Positions 11,157-24,309 of a stretch of DNA of 64,000 nt are shown here, piece by piece (within the stretch, counting starts at the first letter, position 1; each line of letters begins with the position of its first letter). A program made the position numbers and the translations under genes. Location of the stretch: assembly GCA_004123355.1 (NCBI GenBank), contig SCHM01000002.1:3941569-4005568 (forward strand), in the 5' to 3' direction. The notes under the pieces are model-generated. The model searched no databases and was not told the origin of the DNA. It worked only from the letters and a program-made list of their open reading frames with translations. Source of the stretch: Amphirosellinia nigrospora (lineage: Eukaryota > Ascomycota > Sordariomycetes > Xylariales > Xylariaceae).

Positions 11157-14100
11157 GTGGTTTGTTTTTTAGTCAACTACTACAACGTAAAAGTAAAAAG
11201 GGGACATCTGGGCGAGAGGTTTATTGACGACGATTTGTCTTTGCGCATGGGAACTGGAGTCTACGGCATATCCACTGTGCTTTGCTTTACCGCGAACCTG
11301 GAACGCGCGGTTTAGGTCGATGATGAAATGAGAAATTAATTGACCATGATTCCCTATGAATTTGTATGCGTCCTTATGTGATAGTAGTGTTTCCGTCATT
11401 CTATGACATGACTTTGACACGTTTACTAGCATCTCGTATGGTTACTTGGTTATGCCAATACCCACATCGAACTAGCGGCGAGAACCAGCTGGAGCCACTC
11501 CCGCCTACTCACCTACATAGTGTTGTACCGCCAACCAACTGCGAGCTCATAGATTACGTTTAGATATACGACTTCGACGGTTCGGTATTTGACAAAGACT
11601 CATCTGATGTCTGTACTAGGTACGTTGCTCATATTCCGTCCGGTTGTTTCATCTACTCTCTCTTCTATCATCTACTCAACAAGGCATTCTATCTAGCCAG
11701 CTTCTCTTGGAATCATTTTGTATGTAACCCTCAGCTTTTTTTCCCCTGCAGTATCTGCCAGTATTAACTGTCTTCTGGGGTAGTGATAATAGGTTTAATG
11801 TTAATCATGAATATAGTTAGTCCCACCAACTTTTCAGTTTGTGTTCGATCACCCGGCAGTACTGCTCCGGAGTCCCCTATACAAGAATTCCAGCTTCATG
11901 TGAATATCCTTCGAAGCCCTTGTTGCCAACCCATGCTACAGTAGGTATACAGTATTACATACACTACCTGGTCGATGCGTTGATCGACACACCTCGTAAT
12001 CTACTAGGTGTGGTAGGCAATAAAATATGTTAGGAACAGTCAGTCTGAAAAGTTTTACTCCAATTTTTTCTGGGTTAGGTTAAGTGACTTTGGACTCTCT
12101 CTTCGATCTCACTTGTGTGATTTTGGTAGTGTTGCACTTAATAATAGCCTTGTTATTATTGTTATTATAGCAAGATACTACGTAAGGACAAGAGGCGGCA
12201 CGGATATAAGCTGCACGAAATATGATGACAGAAAATCATGAAGTACATATTGCCTTTGTATACCTATAGATTAAGGGGGGATGTATCTTAGTACCTAGGT
12301 TAGGGGCTGAAGATTGCTGATTGGAGCGGCTCGAGACGAATGTCTCAATGGGACAGCCAACTTTTGAGTGGGAGAGACTTCGTGTGCGCGAGTCAGATCG
12401 AGTGTTGTGGATGCCCTTACTACCAACTACATATATACAGTACCTACCTATGCATAAATCCAGTTCCCGGAGGAGGAGATATCCGATCCACCTAAGCAGT
12501 AGGTCAAGAAACGTTGAAAATGTGAGGCGTTAGTACACTACACAAAATCTTTTTTTCCATTACTCGCGTAAGAAGCAGGCTGGGGGGCGGAGAGGGGAGG
12601 GTTCGCTATTAGGTACAGCATACCACCTCATCGATAATAGCGCAACGCGCGAGAGAGAGCCTGTCGTTATCACCCGGTGATATAGACAGGGGTGTTTTCG
12701 TTGGTTCTGGTCCTGCACAACATACATAACTGTACATCCATCCTGCCAACATGGGATGAATGATCCGTCCGTCACATAAATATGAGGAGATAGAGAGGCA
12801 TAGACTAGTATAGCACTTGTGATCTCGGTGTGATTTCTGTCTGGGTCACAGAGTTGGTTCGTCCGTTACCTACATACTACCCTTACATCGAGGAGCTAAC
12901 ACGCGTATGCAGGAGTCCAGATCCGGTAGCGTTGGAGCGAGCGAGAGCGGAATTTTTTTTCCCAAGCACGTACGCAAGCAGGCAGGCAACGTAGGTAGGC
13001 TAAAATCCTCTCGATGTGGCGTGAGAGCGCTCACCGGCGCGTGCGAATTCCTCCCTGTTCCCCACGGAGACGAAAGGCGGCTCGGGATCGGATCCCCTAG
13101 CACGGTAGGCAGGTAGGTAGGTGCCGTAGGTAGCCTTGCTTGTTTGCTTGCTTGCTACACCAGAGATTTCGTTCACCGGTATCCTTAGCTCTTGCTCCTT
13201 TCGTCTCGTTCTGCCTCATGGCGCAGCGGTCGTCTTATGTGTTGTTTGTCTCCTGGGCTGGGCGGTCGGGCGATGCCCGCCGGTGAGTTGTCCGTCGATG
13301 GGGATTATTGTTGTTTATTTTAACTACGCAGTTTGAAAGGTTTATCGGAATCGGTCCGCTGGTAAAGTGGTATTGGTATGTATATTAGCTGTTGGTGGCG
13401 AGACATGTTGGCTGCTTCTTCGGCCTACCGATATAGGGGAAGCTGCGTGTCACTTTTATTCTGCAACATACTCCTTCAAATGTGACCTCGCGGACTATTA
13501 TACTCTGTTTTCCGTGGTCTATGTGTGAAAAGTCGGTATACGAGCAAAGTTACCGCCCATATAGCAACTACGCTCGTAGTGTAAGTTACATGGGTGCATG
13601 CGACTTACGAGAGGGATCCGGCGTACTTACATCTCACCCTAGCACGTGGTTGAACCCAGCCGACGGGTGTATGGGATAGATGTGCGTACATGTATGTATG
13701 TATGTATGTGTGTGTGCTTTCACATCATCGCCATCATCATAGATGAAACCAAGTACTTTCGTTCTGTGATAGATGTAGCTGGGAAAGACAGAGGCGTATG
13801 CGGGTGCATTGGTACCTAACCCGACAACATGACAACCTGTCTCTCGGTCTACAGAAGAGTGATATATCACACACAGACACGCATTTGTCTAGGATTACTA
13901 TAGAGATCCGCCGACCTACCTCCCCTATATAGTAAGATGCCTCCGGCAAATGGGTGAGATTCCGGCTCTGGGGGCAATTTTGGGAAGGAAGTCTCGTTGA
14001 CCTTGCAGGAGAGGCTGTTATGGACTTACGAGGCTCGCTTTTGAACACCCTGCTGAGGTATAGTAAGTCAAGGGTGCATTGCAAGCTGGAGAAGGAGACG

Positions 14101-16275
14101 TTTTTTGTTTGGTTTTTTTCCGTTACATAGTAGATACCGGAGTCAAAAGCACCTATCCTGTTTCTAAAGCTCATAGAGGCATAGAAATATATGTAACTAG
14201 TTTAAGTATTGCCTTATGCACGAGTAGGTAGTTCTCTTATATCTTTATAGGTACCTATCATTCTCTACCCGTTGAGGTTCATGATGTGATGTTTTCAATG
14301 GTATACTACTTAGGCAGTTATAACCCGAGCGGGAATGCTGACCTTGTAGTGCCCCTCGGTGGGCCTTTCCACATGGCGCCTTATGTCCATTTCTCCCCCA
14401 ATTCCAACCCCTCTTTCCTCTTTCATCGTCTTGTGGAGCGAAGTCTGCTGTGGCCCCTGTCATCATTCTATACTGAATTACACAGTTTTCCGTCTCTTGT
14501 TTTCAAGTTACGTTTTCCATTCCCACTAACACAATATTGGGAAATAAGGTAGATAAGTATGCTCTTCAGGCATCCCGTACACGCAAATGTGACGTCCGTA
14601 TCGACTTGACATCGATCGGTCTCAAGCAAGACCCAAAACTGCAGATATTGTTAAGCAGAGAGCATTGGCTCCCGAGTTACTACTTGACCGGTGTCTGTTG
14701 GCCAATCGCCGCGAACTCAATTGACACAATGCTCTTCCTACGTGCTCAGCTATGCGAGTCTCACATTTGTGTAGTGCAAGGATCATACCTCTTCGAGCGG
14801 CATATCGCCAAATTGAGAAATACACGACGTGTCCCGTACCAACTGAAGCTGTCACTGACGTACGCCTTCTTGTTTTCTCTCCTGTTCTCCTTTGCTAGTC
14901 GATCTAAGACAGAAGGTCGTTTTTTTCGTCTCCAAATTCTAGGGGACGTGGGTTAGGATACATATGGAATTCTTCTAGAACCTCACGCGACTCTTGGGTG
15001 TTTCAGCGCCGATTGACCCCCAATGATCGACACCCCCCCATGCTTCCTCCCCTTGCATTCTCTTCAGCCTCTCAGCCACGGTATGTCTGTTGATGACACG
15101 ATTCTATGAAAAATCAATTCCCATTGAAGAGCAAAGCTCGGAACCCCATGCGATATCATGTATTCGGGGCCAATGCTTCATCGGCTGACCCGCATCAGCA
15201 AGGATTGGAGATGATTATAGGAGCCCGAAATGGGAACCTAAGCTATTTTCCATGAGCATCATCCATCGAATGAATGCCCTATGTGAGCGTTATGGCGGCT
15301 TTCAATTTGAGCCACGGAGCATATCGCACTCATGGCCCTTTTCCACGCAGCCACGACTGAATGGCCAGCCTATGCGTCACTGTTGGAAATCGGGCCCTAT
15401 TTACGCATTTTTGTTGTCCGTGAAGTATAATATGTGCCACTCCAAAGCCTTGTCTCGCGTCGTTCACGTCATTAGTCACAAGATTCCATCTTACACACCC
15501 ATTCCACAATTTTCAATTTGCATTCCTCACACTATGCAGGCTCAGCACTTTATGGATTATGGCCCCGTGGGCATCTGCCCTGTGCCCCGTCATGACGATT
15601 AGTCGGTCTATGGTCCCACTTCCGGTCACGAGCACCCGCGACTGGCCACATCCCCCACGAACCTGGTGGAAAACACGAAGCCCCGGCACTTGGGGAAGTG
15701 CATTATTAGTATACCGATGGCGGAGCATAGGGAAGGCCACTGTATTCGGTTCTTCGTGGCCTGGACATCCTTAGTAAAGAATCATGCTGTCCAATGAGCC
15801 GCGTTTGAATACCTCTTTGTCGGGTCCCCGTCGCGTGTAGAGTACGTCGTCCGACATAATTTCCTCACATATATGGACCTCACAGAGCTGTTCCGATTCC
15901 GTCGACCGGATCCCAACCCTTCGGATCCAAACGCTTGGCCCCTTTCTCTTCCATCCGATGAGTACTTATTCCCCGCCAGGTGGACATAGTCAATCTCCGG
16001 ATATTCTTTTCCTTATTCGGTTTATCACCGCTCTAGCCGGGTGTTTGTTCGGCGACATTGCCTTCCGCATCTGAGAATTGGTAATTACGGCGTCTTTAAT
16101 TTGTTGCTTTTGTAAAATCAGCCGAGAATAACCTCAGACTTCCAAGCGGAAAAGACAGTTTCAAAACACAGAGATATAACATTTATTATCCGATCAAGAT
16201 TTCGACCTGTACTGAATCAGCCTACTGTGTGTGCAGGGTTGTACATACTCGTGTAACCTCTGGCGCCTCCAAGTC
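11157..16275. other. 5.1 kb gene-poor region
   Basis: No conserved gene is recognised on either strand. Frames up to 145 codons exist (13737-14174 minus, 14537-14956 plus) but show no domain, and their starts are mostly non-ATG. Local features are the poly-T runs, ATGT repeats at 13689-13710, a TGCT/GCTT run at 13133-13155 and scattered ACCTAGGT-type boxes (12292-12300). The last 150 bp are the upstream region of the D-lactate dehydrogenase gene. Confidence 0.5.
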
Positions 16276-18576
16276 ATGTCTGCGAACAATGCCACTCGGC
16301 GCCTCATCGGTGGGTGGCGGCGCCCATTCTCTTCAAATACGACCCTAAAAAGAGCATCCCCTGGCAGAGCCACCAATACTGTCCGTCCTTTACAGGCATC
16401 AAGGTGGACGGGGCGTTCTGTTCTCGCCCTGGCAGCTTCCGCTGGCGCTTTGGGTTTTGGCCTAGCTGCTTTTACGCTAGATAGCTCCCCGAAACGTACT
16501 GCATCTCTGTTCGACGACAAGACCACGGGACCCAAATATGCCTCCTTGAAGGAATTGGAGCTTGTAAGTTATCCGACCCATGTAACCAGGAGGGTGGGTT
16601 GACTGTTTTCTTCTAGGCGCTCGGGGAGATACGGCAGGAAATTAGAGCTCTCGGACAAGACGAAGACATCATGAGCACAGATGCAGATGAGTTACATTCA
16701 CATGGCTACTCTGAATGGTCGACGGTCAACCCGGATGGTCTCCCGGTAGCCGTGGCTTATCCGCGGTCGACGGAACAGGTATCAATCATTGCCAGGATCT
16801 GCCACAAATATCACGTCCCGATCATTGGCTACTCGGGAGGCTCTAGCCTGGAGGGTCACTTCTCAGCGCCGTATGGTGGTATCAGTGTAGACTTCGCATA
16901 CATGGTGAGGATGTTCCGGTTTGCCTGGGGGTGGCAACTTTCGTATATAACACAGTGGAAGCTAATTTGAAACACCTAGACAAAATCATAGAGTTGAATA
17001 AAGGTGACATGGATGTCATCGTGCACCTTAGTGTTGGGTGGCAGGATCTCAATATGCAGCTCAGTCAGATGGATAGTGGACTCTTCTTTCCCATCGATCC
17101 CGGTACGTGCATGTCTCAGATAGAGAAACACCTCGTAGGCCACGGTGAGCTCGAACTCGTCCGCTAACTGCCGCCAGGCCCAAGCGCGAAGATCGGCGGC
17201 ATGATAGGCACGAATTGCTCGGGCACTAACGCTGTCAGATACGGCACTATGAAGGTGAGCTTAGTTCCTTTTGGGTGCCAGACATGGGTTGCTCGACTAC
17301 TGCAAGCTAGCTATGCAGCCACCTGTGACAGTAGTTCGGTCCAACCCATCGTAGATTATCTACCTAGTCCCGGTAGTTCTGACCTTCGGGCAAACTGCCA
17401 AGAAATCTGCCAGAGTCAAGGGTTGTTTCGCCGATCCATGACAGTCACCTCGTTCTAAGATGAGAGAGGTAGAGTAAGGACTGACAAGGAACTAGGATTG
17501 GGTCATCAATCTCACCGTGGTGCTCGCTGATGGAACAGTCATCAAGACCAGGCGACGCCCGAGGAAAAGCTCCGCGGGATACAACCTCAATGGCGTCTTC
17601 GTAGGAAGTGAGGGAACTCTTGGTCTGGTCACCGAAGGTGCGTGCTCTTGGCCAGATAACTGCCTAGGGCCTAATCTAACTAAAGGTAGCTACTCTCAAA
17701 CTTGCCATTGTACCCGAATCGACGTCAGTGGCTGTCGTCAGCTTCCCTACGATGCGGGACGCCGCCTCGGCTGCTGCTGGCATTATGCAAGCGGGGATCC
17801 CCGTTGCCTCGATGGAGGTCATGGACGATGTGCAGATGAGGGTAATCAATCTGGGGGGTGCGACAGCCCCACGAGTGTGGAAGGAGGCGCCCACACTATT
17901 CTTCAAGTTCGCTGGGACCCAGACCAGCGTGAATGACAACATTGGCCGGGTCAAAGGGATCACAAAGGCCAACGGCGGAAGCAACTTCGAGTTCGCCGCG
18001 ACGAGCGCGAGCAGAAGCTGCTCTGGTCGGCGCGGAAAGAGGTGCTATGGTCGATGCTGGCGCTCCGGAAAGAAGGCGAGGAAGTCTGTACGTTGGCAAA
18101 CTCCATACCTTCATGGAGCCTCTCTCCCATTCCCTACTCTACCTACTACCTATTCTTTCCTGACGTGTAGACAAACTAACTGGACACAACACAGGGAGTA
18201 CGGATGTTGCAGTGCCATTCAGTCGACTAGCAGAGCTCATCGAGATCAGCAAGAAAGAGATGGACGACATGGGGCTTTTCGCCTCGATCCTAGGGCACGT
18301 CGGAGACGGCAATTTTCACGAGAGCATCATCTACGACCGGACCAACCCGGCGGAGAGGGCCAAGGTGGAGCGCTGCGTCAAGAACATGGTGAATAGAGCG
18401 CTGGACATGGAGGGCACCTGCACGGGCGAACACTCTGTCGGCTGGGGAAAGAAGGCCTCGCTGCTCCGCGAGGTCGGGCCTGATACGTTGGGGGTGATGA
18501 AGCAGATCAAGGGGCGCTTGATCCCCTATGGATTATGAATCCAGGGAAGATCTTTGATGTGCCGGGTGAGAGGTAG
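16276..18576 (+). CDS. DLD1: mitochondrial D-lactate dehydrogenase (cytochrome), seven exons, three single-base gaps
   Basis: Likely exons are 16276-16563, 16617-16904, 16980-17102, 17178-17254, 17496-17637, 17690-18087 and 18195-18576. The N-terminus is Arg/Ser-rich with a hydrophobic span ([19 protein letters not shown]), as in inner-membrane Dld1. The FAD-binding-4 domain follows, with [32 protein letters not shown] and [19 protein letters not shown]. The FAD-oxidase C-terminal domain has [13 protein letters not shown]. The enzyme oxidises D-lactate to pyruvate, passing electrons to cytochrome c. The reading frame breaks at the exon 2/3 join, near 17997 and near 18523. At each point one base, likely in a G or C run, restores the family sequence, and the corrected end is TAG at 18574-18576 after IMNPGKIFD. 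The usual EHGIGLGKK motif reads EHSVGWGKK here, with the His kept. Confidence 0.88.
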
Positions 18577-19764
18577 GTAAGAGCAATGATTCTTTAGAGC
18601 TTACTTGGATAGGTAGCCAGGCGGTCGAGATGGAAATGGCATGCAAAAGGAGGTAAAAACGTCGCTTTAAGACAAACAAAACAGATTCTGTTACTGCATA
18701 CTTGTGGTTTATTTAGCAAAACTTCCATGTCTACATGTTTGGAATGGCAAATGCCATTTGCCAAATGGCTTGCCTTAAATCTATTGGGTTTCTGTAGACT
18801 GGATATCTATAGACTATCCCCATTATTATTCTTAACAAAACAAAGAGTATCCTGTGCATACCACGCCTAGGCACTTGGATGTTACTGATCCCATTTCTGT
18901 CTCTGTATTTACTAGAGTCTTGGAAGGTTCACTTGCTTCCTGGGGTTTGTGAATTGGTATACCTTAAGTAGGTAGTTTGTTGATTTTAGTTCTAAGGTAG
19001 GTATCTTGCTAAGGCATGTACCTTTGTCTTGAGCTTCACGAATTGAGAGAGGCCGTGAAATTGTGCAATAATGTTGATTCTAAAGGCATTTACGAGAAGC
19101 CGGCAATTACATACCTTAGGTAGTTCATCCAAAGTATCCAAGCGCATTCAGTGATATACGGGTTCCCAAGCCTGAACTACCTAGGTACCTACTAACTTCG
19201 TCTCTGGATTGTGATTATTACCTAGGTATCTCAAGGCACCTAGTTAGGTCTTCGCCTCACCTCAGGAATTGAACCTCACAACGCTCTTACCTAGGTACCC
19301 TACCTACTTTAGGTACATAAGGTAAGTGCCTACCTACTCTGTGCGACTTTCCAATTCACCAGGCTTTCCAGATCTCTACTTATGTCCCGGCAAGCTCCCG
19401 CCGGTTAATGAGCCTTCAAAAGTTCCTCCTACCTTCAAGTGTTTACATAAATTCAGCCAACCCGCATCTGCCCTCCTTCGTTATCATCCCTTCCCATAAT
19501 GGTATAGGTACACGGTGCTGCAAACAGCCTGTGTTCAAACTGCCCGTTAATGTTCTGATTGATCATCCTCCTGTCGCTTCCTCCTCGGGCACCTGCATAA
19601 TCAGACATCTCCTGCCCGTTTGTAGCAGCAACGGCGCCGGTTCTATGCATCTATCTTCCGATTCACGTCTACGGGTATTCACTTCTTGAGCACCCTCCTG
19701 GTAGTATAATCGCCAACTCTAACAAGCAAGCAAACGAACAGAGTGACGCTACGATATCTTGAAA
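18577..19764. other. intergenic with a cluster of CCTAGGTA palindromes
   Basis: No gene is seen. The TACCTAGGTA-type element and half sites occur repeatedly between about 18965 and 19340 (for example 19179-19194, 19219-19230 and 19289-19300). This is the upstream region of the RdRP gene. Confidence 0.6.
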
Positions 19765-22700
19765 ATGGAGACCCCACACTCTCAGTCCCCCGTTCAGCCT
19801 ACTCGAGCTGCTCATATGACGTCTTCTACATCGTCTCGCAGCGCGAACAGTCGCAGAGGCCCCTCCACGATGCACCGCCCCGACATTAAACCGGACTGGA
19901 AAGACTGGGAGGATCTGACAATCCGCATCTCCCCTCTGCCGCTGCCCCTGGCCACCACAAAAGAGCTGGATATGCATTTTAGGCAGTACGGCAAGGTTGT
20001 CTATATAGAAATCTTTGAATCGAAGATACGTTATGCCATTGTTCGATTTTCACCTCCTCCGTCTACGTCATGTTGGAATGACCAAATGCACATCGATATC
20101 AAAGGGCAGAAGTGCAGAGTGAAAGTCGAATTGCAACGACAGAGAGATCCGCCACCACAAATTCTCACTCCCGGCGGACATAACTATCCCCACAACTAAG
20201 GATCCAACCTGCAAAGCTGCAGTTCGGCCTGCTATCACAGCCTGGCGAGTTCATGGCAATGAGGACTATCAATAACACAATGCATGGCGACTTCGATTTT
20301 CTTGCGGACCTGAAGTTTCGAAAGCTCCAGATTACCTTTTCTTGCACCATCAAGGATCTCGTATCCATGTACAAAACGCAGATTTTCTTCTCACAACTCA
20401 CTAATCTCATAGTCCTCGATGACGGCGAATTCACATTTTCTGTGCTTATTCCACTGCAAAGCCCGCCAATATTTTCAAAAAGGGCGAAAATATGCACTCC
20501 CACTCTCAAGACAGATGGTCCTGGAAGGAGTCCATGGAACCGGGTCGGAGATGTTGATTATAACACGAAGCGGTTCCAGGACGACCAAGTCACCCACCGG
20601 AAAGAGAACTCTTTGTGGATATTGGAAGATGGACTACATACAAAGCCACCTTCGCAAAATCCAAGTCGAATATACCAGTCTGGGATATGATGAAGAGTGC
20701 ATTCCAAGACTTCAATATAACAGTACGACATATCGCGGACGACCAATTAAAAACGGTTCAAGCAGTAAATTCAAACTTCTGGAAACTCTCGAGCCGGGCG
20801 TCACGGCTGGGAATCTTGCACTTCTTGTTGCAACCGAGGAAGTGCATCTTCCATTCGATGTGAGATACCAACTAGAAGTATGTATATCCCAGGGGAATTT
20901 CGATGAGGTCAACCTGAGCGTCGATTTCCTCCGCAAACTCACAGAGTTATCGAATGCACGTACGAGGAACAGGAACCGCGCGAAGGACCTGCTCACTTAC
21001 GTGGCCGAGTCTGGGGGCCGGGAATAGCGCGTGACCTAAACTTTTATCCCAAAAGATTCTACGATCCGATGGCACTATTTACGGACAAAAAGGCTTCAAG
21101 CCACTACCCGGAGCTTGGGGTGCCCTCTCACTGTGCCTGGATCAGAAAAGTAGTAGTCACCCCTTCTACCATATACCTGAGTACCCCGACCTCGGAAGCT
21201 TCGAATCGGGTTTTACGCCATTTCGCTCGATTTTCTGATCGGTTCTTGCGAGTTCAGTTCACCGATGAACAGGTGAAAGGCAAGATTCACTCGTCCCCCA
21301 ACAGTAATCAGCAAGATGCCCTGTACAATAGAATACATCGCACTTTGAAAAATGGTATCAATATAGCTGGCCGCCATTTCGAGTTTCTTGCTTTTGGGAA
21401 TTCCCAGTTCAGGGAGAACGGGGCGTACTTCTTCTCGCCCATCGATGGTATTGACTGCAACTATATACGGGAGTGGATGGGTGACGTCAAACATATCAAA
21501 ATCATAGCCAAGTATGCGGCTAGGTTGGGCCAATGCTTTTCTACGACTCGAGCCCTCACGGATAGTCCGATCAGTCAAAGTGTCCACGAGATTGATGACA
21601 TTTCTCGAAATAACTGGTGTTTTACAGACGGCGTGGGGAAGATCTCACCAAAGCTAGCAGAGATTGTCGCCAAGAAGCACAAGCTGATGAAAAAGACTAT
21701 CCCTTCGGCGTTCCAGTTTCGGCTTGGGGGCAGCAAAGGTTTGCTGGTCGTCTGGCCTGATTTGACCTTCAACCAAGTCTGTCTGCGGCCATCCCAGAAG
21801 AAGTTCCAGGCCCAGTCTGCGCTTCTAGAAATTATCAAACCGTCTCGTTTCTCGGTGGCCACACTGAATAGACAGACAATCACGATTCTTAGTTGCCTGG
21901 GTGTTCCAGATTCTGCCTTCCTGCAGCTACAAAAAAGCCAGCTTATCAGTTATGATGCTGCTATGGACGATCCCGCAACAGCTATGCGCCTGTTGAGTCA
22001 GTTTGTCGATCAAAACGGCATCACTACAACGGTGGCACAGATGATAAGGGATGGCTTCATGACGGTCAAAGAGCCTTTTTTCATGTGCATCCTCCAAGTC
22101 TGGCGTGCTTGGTCGTTACGACTGCTTCGAGAAAAGGCGCGTATCGTTGTTGAACAGGGTGCTTTTGTTTTTGGCTGCGTCGACGAGACTATGACGCTTC
22201 GTGGTTACTATGAACCCAAGGATCGCAAAGCTCGAGACTCCTCATCGGCCGGCCCCTCCGAGCAGGAGCTTCCACAGATATTTCTTCAAGTGCCGAAACC
22301 GGGGGCATCATTAGAAGATCCAAACAACTATGTAGTCATTACGGGACTTTGCGTCGTGGGGCGCAATCCATCTTTACACCCGGGTGATATTCGTGTCGTC
22401 GAAGCTGTGGATGTGCCTGCACTCCAACACCTGCGTGATGTTGTGGTGTTTCCAGCAAAGGGCGACCGAGATATTCCATCCATGTGTTCGGGCGGTGACC
22501 TCGACGGTGATGACTTCTTTGTCATTTGGGATCATCATCTGATTCCGCCACAGAGAAACCACCCGCCGATGATCCACGAGCCAATACAGCCAGAGATGCT
22601 TAAAGGAGACGTTGAAATCAAAAACCTCGTGTCGTTTTTTGTGACGTTCATGAAGAACGATACCCTCAGCACTATAGCCCATGCACATCTCGCACAGGCA

Positions 22701-23660
22701 GATAGACTTATGAGCCTGGGAGGACCGAAAACTGACATCTGTGTAGAACTGGCCCATCTGCACTCTAAAGCCGTCGACTACCCTAAATCCGGCCAAGCTG
22801 CGCACCTCAAGGGTTCATTGCGCCCTAAGCAATATCCACATTTTATGGAAAAACCAAATAAGGCATATCATTCTAATACTGTACTGGGGCAACTCTATGA
22901 CGTGGTCAAGAAAGTCGAGTTTCATCCTAACTACAATGGCGCCTTTGACGAACGCATCCTACGCCGGTTTGAACTGAAGGACGACGTGTTGCAAAAGGCG
23001 AGGATCATCAAACGGCAACATGACAGGGCGCTCAGGAAGATCATGAACCAGCGCGAGATCGGTACCGAGTTCGAAGTCTGGAGCACTTTTGTCCTGACCA
23101 GACCGCGCCTAGGCAGCGACTATCAAATGCAGGAGACGATGAGCCCCATCCTGGCGAATCACCGCGAGCGTTTCCGGAACGCGTGCATCCGCGTGGCGGG
23201 GTCGCGTGAGCCGGCCGTCTTATACCCCTTCATCGCAGCGGCTTACCGCGTCACATGGGAATCGGTCCAGGTATTGCTGCGCGAAGGCCGGGGTGTGATG
23301 GCGGACCAGCACATGCCGTTCATCAGCTTCCCCTGGGTCTTTGAGCAGGAGCTCGGCCGTATCGCCAACCTCGAGGAGGACTACCAGTTGGATAGGCGCC
23401 CGGACATCTCAGCGGAGGCTTTTAAGGATGAGGGCGAGGATGATGAGATGGAGTATGATAAACTGGTTGGTCTTGGGGTTTTTGCTTCCACATTAGATGA
23501 GGTTGAAGACGAGGACGAGGGCAAGGGCAAGGGCAAGGGCAAGGGCAAGGGCAACGGGTATGGGGTTGTTTCTGAGCCTGTTCAGCTCGAAGAGGAATTG
23601 GTTGTACTCGAGGAGGTTGAGACGGGCATGGATCAATGGGAGAAATTGATGAGTACCTAA
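19765..23660 (+). CDS. RNA-dependent RNA polymerase of RNA silencing (SAD-1/RRP type), four frame breaks in the 5' third
   Basis: The ATG at 19765 opens a Ser-rich N-terminus and an RRM-like region (DLTIRISPLPLPLATTKELD). RdRP sequence continues with LQFGLLSQPGEFMAMRTI, DIGRWTTYKATF and LPFDVRYQLEVCISQGNF. A clean 863-codon frame runs from 21069. It holds FTDGVGKISP, FQFRLGGSKGLL and the catalytic loop SGGDLDGDDFFVIWD (acidic residues at 22497-22511). The C-terminus has a Lys-Gly repeat. Such enzymes copy aberrant or unpaired RNA into double-stranded RNA for Dicer. The frame shifts near 20186, 20616, between about 20770 and 20850, and near 21020. Each shift equals loss of one base, and three sit in C or G runs. 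The corrected product is about 1,299 residues. No intron is needed. A decayed copy cannot be excluded, but the long clean 3' frame argues against it. Confidence 0.88.
23519..23553 (+). repeat. GGGCAA hexanucleotide repeat inside the RdRP C-terminus
   Basis: About five tandem GGGCAA-type units encode alternating Gly and Lys. The tract is in frame with the polymerase and follows an Asp/Glu-rich stretch, giving an acidic-then-basic low-complexity tail. Confidence 0.85.
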
Positions 23661-24309
23661 TCCGTAGTACAGATGAAGCCTAGGAAAACCCAAGATCTTA
23701 GGTACCTCAGGTCCTTGGTTGAGGCTCTAATGAAGAATTACTGGTTACTTTACTGTCTTCTCAGAACCCTTCTCGGTGATCGATTATCTGTATATACATG
23801 TTTAGTGACTTAGTGAGGCTCCCGTGTTTTAGCGGGGGAAACCTCCTCTCGCAGTCAGGTACCCCACTTCGGCAATGAGGCGGGGTCGGGATCTAGTGGG
23901 GTTGAAGCTCCGGCGGGAGAGCTTCCAAGGTTGTCGCTGTAAGGTGGCGGAAGAGGGTTTCTCCTTTGGCGAGTGCGCGGGAAAAAGTCTTGGCGACGCA
24001 CATCCAATTTTCTGCCGCGGCCAGCCCAACATTGGAGCACCCACTGCGGATTGACGATTGATTAATCCCAGACAGACCACCGACGACGACGCAGGTAGGC
24101 ACACACCATCCATAGCCTCTCTCCAATTTGCCCGTTCATCGAAGCGAGTCAGATAAATAGCTTAGCTTGGCTTGCCGTCGTATGCATTGCTAATAGTTCT
24201 TGTCCACCATCCAGCATCCAGCATCCAGCATCCAGCATCCAGCATCCCGCATCCCGCCCTCCCCTCACCCCTCACACCTCACATTATCGAGATCGCCTCG
24301 TCCGACACC
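23661..24309. other. intergenic between RdRP and NAC beta
   Basis: This is the RdRP 3' flank (with a TAGGTACCTCAGG box near 23700) followed by the NAC beta promoter. No gene is seen; the minus-strand frames at 23829-24126 have no recognisable domain. Confidence 0.55.
24208..24255. repeat. CATCCAG / CATCCCG 7-bp tandem repeat in the NAC beta leader
   Basis: About five CATCCAG units followed by two CATCCCG units, ending some 55 bp before the NAC beta ATG. It probably lies in the 5'UTR or core promoter. Confidence 0.9.

Noticed and set aside
16276-18576. D-lactate dehydrogenase as a true pseudogene
   Set aside because: The three breaks are single-base and match the same defect in unrelated essential genes; no internal stop by substitution was seen.
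19765-21027. separate small genes upstream of the RdRP catalytic frame
   Set aside because: All pieces carry consecutive RdRP-family sequence and are linked by one-base frame changes, so they belong to one gene.
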